From positions 133,456,906 to 133,520,905 of the forward strand of contig NC_133391.1 of assembly GCF_047511655.1 (NCBI RefSeq): a stretch of DNA of 64,000 bases, written 5' to 3'. Both the position numbers and the translations under genes were made by a program. The DNA is from Castor canadensis (lineage: Eukaryota > Chordata > Mammalia > Rodentia > Castoridae). The notes under the pieces were generated by a model. That model ran no database searches. It worked only from the letters and a program-made list of their open reading frames with translations, and had not been told where the DNA came from. Shown piece by piece: positions 60,925 through 64,000 of the stretch (within the stretch, counting starts at the first letter, position 1; every line of letters starts with the position of its first letter).

Positions 60925-61110
60925 TATTTTGCAGCACTGGGGATTGAACTCAGAGCCTTGTATTTACTAGGCAAGTGCTCTATCACTGAGCTAGTCCTTT
61001 TTATTTTGTTTTGAGGCAGGATCTAAGTTGCCCAGACTAGCTTCAACCTCGCAATCCTCCTGCATCAGTCTTCCAAGATTTTTTTACAGTGTGCACCACT
61101 ACGCCTAGCT
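60925..61110 (-). mobile_element. Composite B1-ID SINE, reverse
   Basis: Reverse ID ('gcactggggattgaactcag', 'gcaagtgctctatcactgag') followed by reverse B1 ('ttttgaggcaggatctaagt', 'gtgcaccactacgcctagct'). Confidence 0.85.
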
Positions 61111-61594
61111 ATAATATTTCTTATATTTTTAAAGAATGACTCTCAATGCACAAAAAAAGGATGCCTCAATTTTTTTATTATATCACTACAGTAAATTCTT
61201 TGATTCTTGCTCCCTCACTTCTGAAAGTATAAAGAGCCTTCAAGTACTACCTGGCAGAAAAGTTTGCTACTTTATAACACTAACCAGTTCCAAAAAGATA
61301 TGTTTCCCCCTGTTGCTACCCTGAATAATATACATTTTCATTTCAAATATACAGCAGGCAAAAATGTAAATATTCCTTAATGTATACAAGTTTTCTCTTA
61401 TGTTTTCCTATTTTTGTGGTTTATTTTCAAGGGTGAATTTCCTGTGCTGAAAGGAGAATATGTAGACAGAGGCATCATTCTGAGTTCCAGAGAAAAACAA
61501 AAGGAAGATTCAGTTTGAATTAAATATATACAAGGTTTTTAAAAGGAGTGTTTGGAAGAGTGTGAAAACAGAAGCTTCGCATTTTCTCAGACCC
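61111..61594. other. Intergenic stretch, nothing recognised
   Basis: AT-rich, no signature. Confidence 0.45.
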
Positions 61595-61680
61595 ATCCTA
61601 GGTATGCAGCACAGTGGTCAAGCACCTGCTAGCACACGAGGCCCTGGCTGTGACAAATGCACACGCGCGTGCATGCACAG
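61595..61680 (+). mobile_element. ID-type SINE, diverged
   Basis: 'gtatgcagcacagtggtcaa', 'gcacctgctagcacacgagg', then a CA/CG-rich tail. Confidence 0.6.
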
Positions 61681-62397
61681 AGCTACTCCCTTCTCATTCT
61701 GTTGATCAAAGAAAGACACAGGCCATTCTTCTCATCAAGAGGTAGGGATCTTTTGACCATCTTTAATCTGCCTCACCTCTATACTCATTTGGAAATAATA
61801 TAGACAAGCATTAGATCAACATTTCCAAAGACCTTTGTCTTCTGCCTTTTGGTTCAGAATGTGGTTTGCTTTCTACTTTGTTCAAAATGAATTTGTCCTA
61901 CTTTGTTCAAAAATGAATATAATTACAAATGAATAAAAATCAAAACTAAGATGTCATTTTGTCCAGAAGATCTGCTCCACTGGGGAGAAAGTTTCAAAAG
62001 ACTCATGAAAAAGTCATAAGTATTCAAATACAGTTGCAGTTCTCTATTTCAAGAAGTGGAAAGTGAGGAAGGGGGAGGGAAGGGATCTACTTTTAGCCAC
62101 AGCTGTTATAGAGGCACTTTGCAGTGAGGGAGAGGGGCCTCAAAACTTGACTGACTGTATTCGTTTCTAGAAATGGAATCTCTGCTTTCCATCCTCTTGT
62201 TTCTTATATTACATCCCACAAGAAAATTTAGAATCCAGGACACTGTGCTGCTCTGACACTTGGCAATGATACACAAAATAGAAAAAGAGAAAAAATAAAA
62301 AGGCAGCTTCAAAACACATATAAATAGTTCTATAGACTGTCCCCCCACCAAAAAAAAAAAAAAAACCCAACAGAGAAAGCAATGAGTTGACCCTGTG
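61681..62397. other. Intergenic stretch, nothing firm
   Basis: A 120-codon minus-strand open frame (62106-62468) has no recognisable domain and enters the LTR beside it. Confidence 0.45.
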
Positions 62398-62735
62398 CTA
62401 TAGTTTGGATCTGGAATGTCCCCCAAAAGCCCACATGTTAAAGACTGAATTTCCACCCCATGATGCATTACAAGGTGGTAGAAACTTTAAGAAGTAGGAC
62501 CTGGTGGGAATTTTTAGGTCACTGGGTGTGTGCCCTGGAAGGGGATAGTAGGGCTCCATTCCTTCCTCTTGCTTTTTCATGCTTGGCTAACAGTTTGCTG
62601 TACCATGTGCTCCGGACCATGATCTGCTGCCTCACCACAGGCCCCAATACAATTGGGCTAACAAACCATGGACTAAAACTTCTAACACTGTGATTGAAAA
62701 TAAAGCTTTCCTCTTTTAAAGTTGATTATCTCAGA
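62398..62735 (+). mobile_element. MaLR-type LTR
   Basis: 'ctatagtttggatctggaat', 'gtagaaactttaagaagtag', 'gacctggtgggaatttttag', 'gtcactgggtgtgtgccctg' and an AATAAAGC near the end: the MaLR LTR order. Confidence 0.8.
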
Positions 62736-63489
62736 TATTTTTTTTTTTTTACAGAAACAGAAGGCCTGTGTGCCTACTGACTCCTGAGTAAAAACGGTCA
62801 GGGATAGAAGGGAATTGGAGTTTTCACAGTAAAGGAAACCAAGGAAGTCAGGAGAAAGGAAGCAGGTTTACTTATGAGACCAGGACTAAATGTGCATAGA
62901 GATCTTTCTGCCCAAAAAAGGGGGCTGAAATCACTTCTAGGCTTTCTAAGGAGAAAGAAAAAGTCACCCAGCCTTATGTTTGCTTGATAACTCCAACTGC
63001 AATGTTCATAAGGTCACTGAGGTGGGGATTTCTAAGCCCCTAAGTGAAGGACTAATGAGGGCAAAGACAATGCCCAAAACCCTACACAGGGACAGCTAAT
63101 TATGGACTGGAAGGAAGACAACAACTCCCCACTTACATAAAACAAGCCTCAAAACAGAGCTGCTAAGCATTCAAAGAAACCTAGTGCTAAGAAAGTCGGG
63201 AAAATCCATGCTTGGAACTTGAATTCTTTTCAGGTAGAATTAATCGATTGTACAGTCTGATAAAGATATTTATAATTATTGTTCAGGATGCTCAAATAAT
63301 TATATAAAGGGATTGTGTCCATTTCAAAACATAAGAAATTATGAAACAAGAGACAGAAAATAATAGCTTAGCAGAAAAGAGAACCCAATTAAAATTATAG
63401 TCACTGAGGAAACACAGAGACATGGGATAAATTCAGTTAACATGGTAGAAGTGAAACTTGGTATCTCTGTGTGCTTTATATCAAATGAT
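62736..63489. other. Intergenic stretch between LTRs
   Basis: No signature beyond short A-rich runs. Confidence 0.45.
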
Positions 63490-63640
63490 CTATGGTTTAA
63501 ATGTGTCCCCTCCAAAATTCAGGTGTTATTAATGTGATAGCATTAAGAGGTGGGGCCTTTAAGAGGTGATTAGGCCATGAGGGTTCTTCCCTCCTGAATG
63601 GAACCAGTTGCTTTTAATGAAAGGGTTTGACAGAGGGCAT
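63490..63640 (+). mobile_element. MaLR (MLT1/MST-like) LTR fragment
   Basis: 'ctatggtttaaatgtgtccc', 'tagcattaagaggtggggcc', 'tttaagaggtgattaggcca' match closely. Confidence 0.9.
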
Positions 63641-63687
63641 TTGTTATCTCTTATACTCCTGCCTTCTACACTGTTATGATGCAAATA

Positions 63688-64000
63688 TACAATGTCCCCT
63701 ACACTTCGTGGTGGAAGACTTGATCCTAAGTTAATGACACTACTTTGGGAAGTGGCAGAAACCTTAGGAGGTCGAGCTTTGCTGGAGGAAGTGAGTCACT
63801 GGGACTTGCCTTTGGAAGCTGTCTGGTGTCTGGCCCCTTCCTGTCTCTTTGCTCTGCTTCCTGGCCACCACAAGGCAAGCATCTTTGCTCCTGCACATCC
63901 TCTTGCCATAATGTTCCGCCTCACGATGGCCCAGAAACAATGGAGCTAGCTAACAGCAGACTGAAATCTCTGAAACTGTGAAACAAAGTAAATCCTTTCT
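63688..64000 (+). mobile_element. MT/ORR1-like rodent MaLR LTR, reaching the window edge
   Basis: 'gctggaggaagtgagtcact', 'cctctgaaac'-type end ('aatctctgaaactgtgaaac') and 'aaagtaaatcctttct' follow the rodent MT/ORR1 LTR order. Two overlapping open frames in it are not genes. Confidence 0.7.

Overview
This 64 kb window is mammalian nuclear DNA. It holds one confident protein-coding gene, SNX18 (sorting nexin 18, SH3-PX-BAR), on the minus strand. The background is dense with B1 (7SL-derived) and ID-type (tRNA-derived) SINEs, B1-B1-ID composite SINEs and an MT/ORR1-like MaLR LTR, which points to a rodent. The ID consensus (a 'gtggctcaagtggtagagcacctgcctagca' style A/B box followed by a 'gccctgagttcaaaccccagt' style 3' half) and the composite SINEs resemble what I associate with Castorimorpha, beaver in particular. 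The species is an inference and was not checked.

Layout: 1-13.4 kb is downstream of SNX18 and contains only decayed repeats (MLT1/MST LTRs, L1, L2, MIR, B1, ID, one LTR inserted into an L1). About 14.1-16.5 kb is the probable SNX18 3' UTR, nearly repeat-free, with a good poly(A) signal near 14131. The terminal coding exon is 16507-16760. A 21.6 kb intron (16761-38335) follows, with scattered SINEs, L2, MIR, MLT1, MER20 and MER5. The large first coding exon is 38336-39956 inside a CpG island (about 38.3-40.3 kb). The promoter has GC boxes and a strong CTCF-like motif at 40245-40259. From 40.3 to 64 kb lies intergenic DNA upstream of SNX18, with repeats, a 1.1 kb CA-rich satellite (59410-60516) and a cluster of MaLR LTRs at the right edge. 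No second gene, tRNA, rRNA or snRNA was recognised.

The two coding exons splice cleanly (AAAG|GTAAAG ... TTACAG|GAGC) to an intact 624-residue protein: SH3, Pro-rich and acidic linker, PX, BAR. SNX18 is a SNX9-family membrane-remodelling protein of endosomes and autophagosome precursors. An in-frame stop 45 nt upstream of the ATG supports the start. If intron 1 is retained, exon 1 stays open for 55 more codons and would give a 595-residue product lacking the end of the BAR domain.

No previously undescribed coding system was found. The most noteworthy observations are the trimeric B1-B1'-ID SINE architecture repeated four times, the higher-order structure of the CA-rich satellite, short perfect hairpins in the SNX18 3' UTR, the CTCF-like promoter motif, and the open read-through frame after exon 1.
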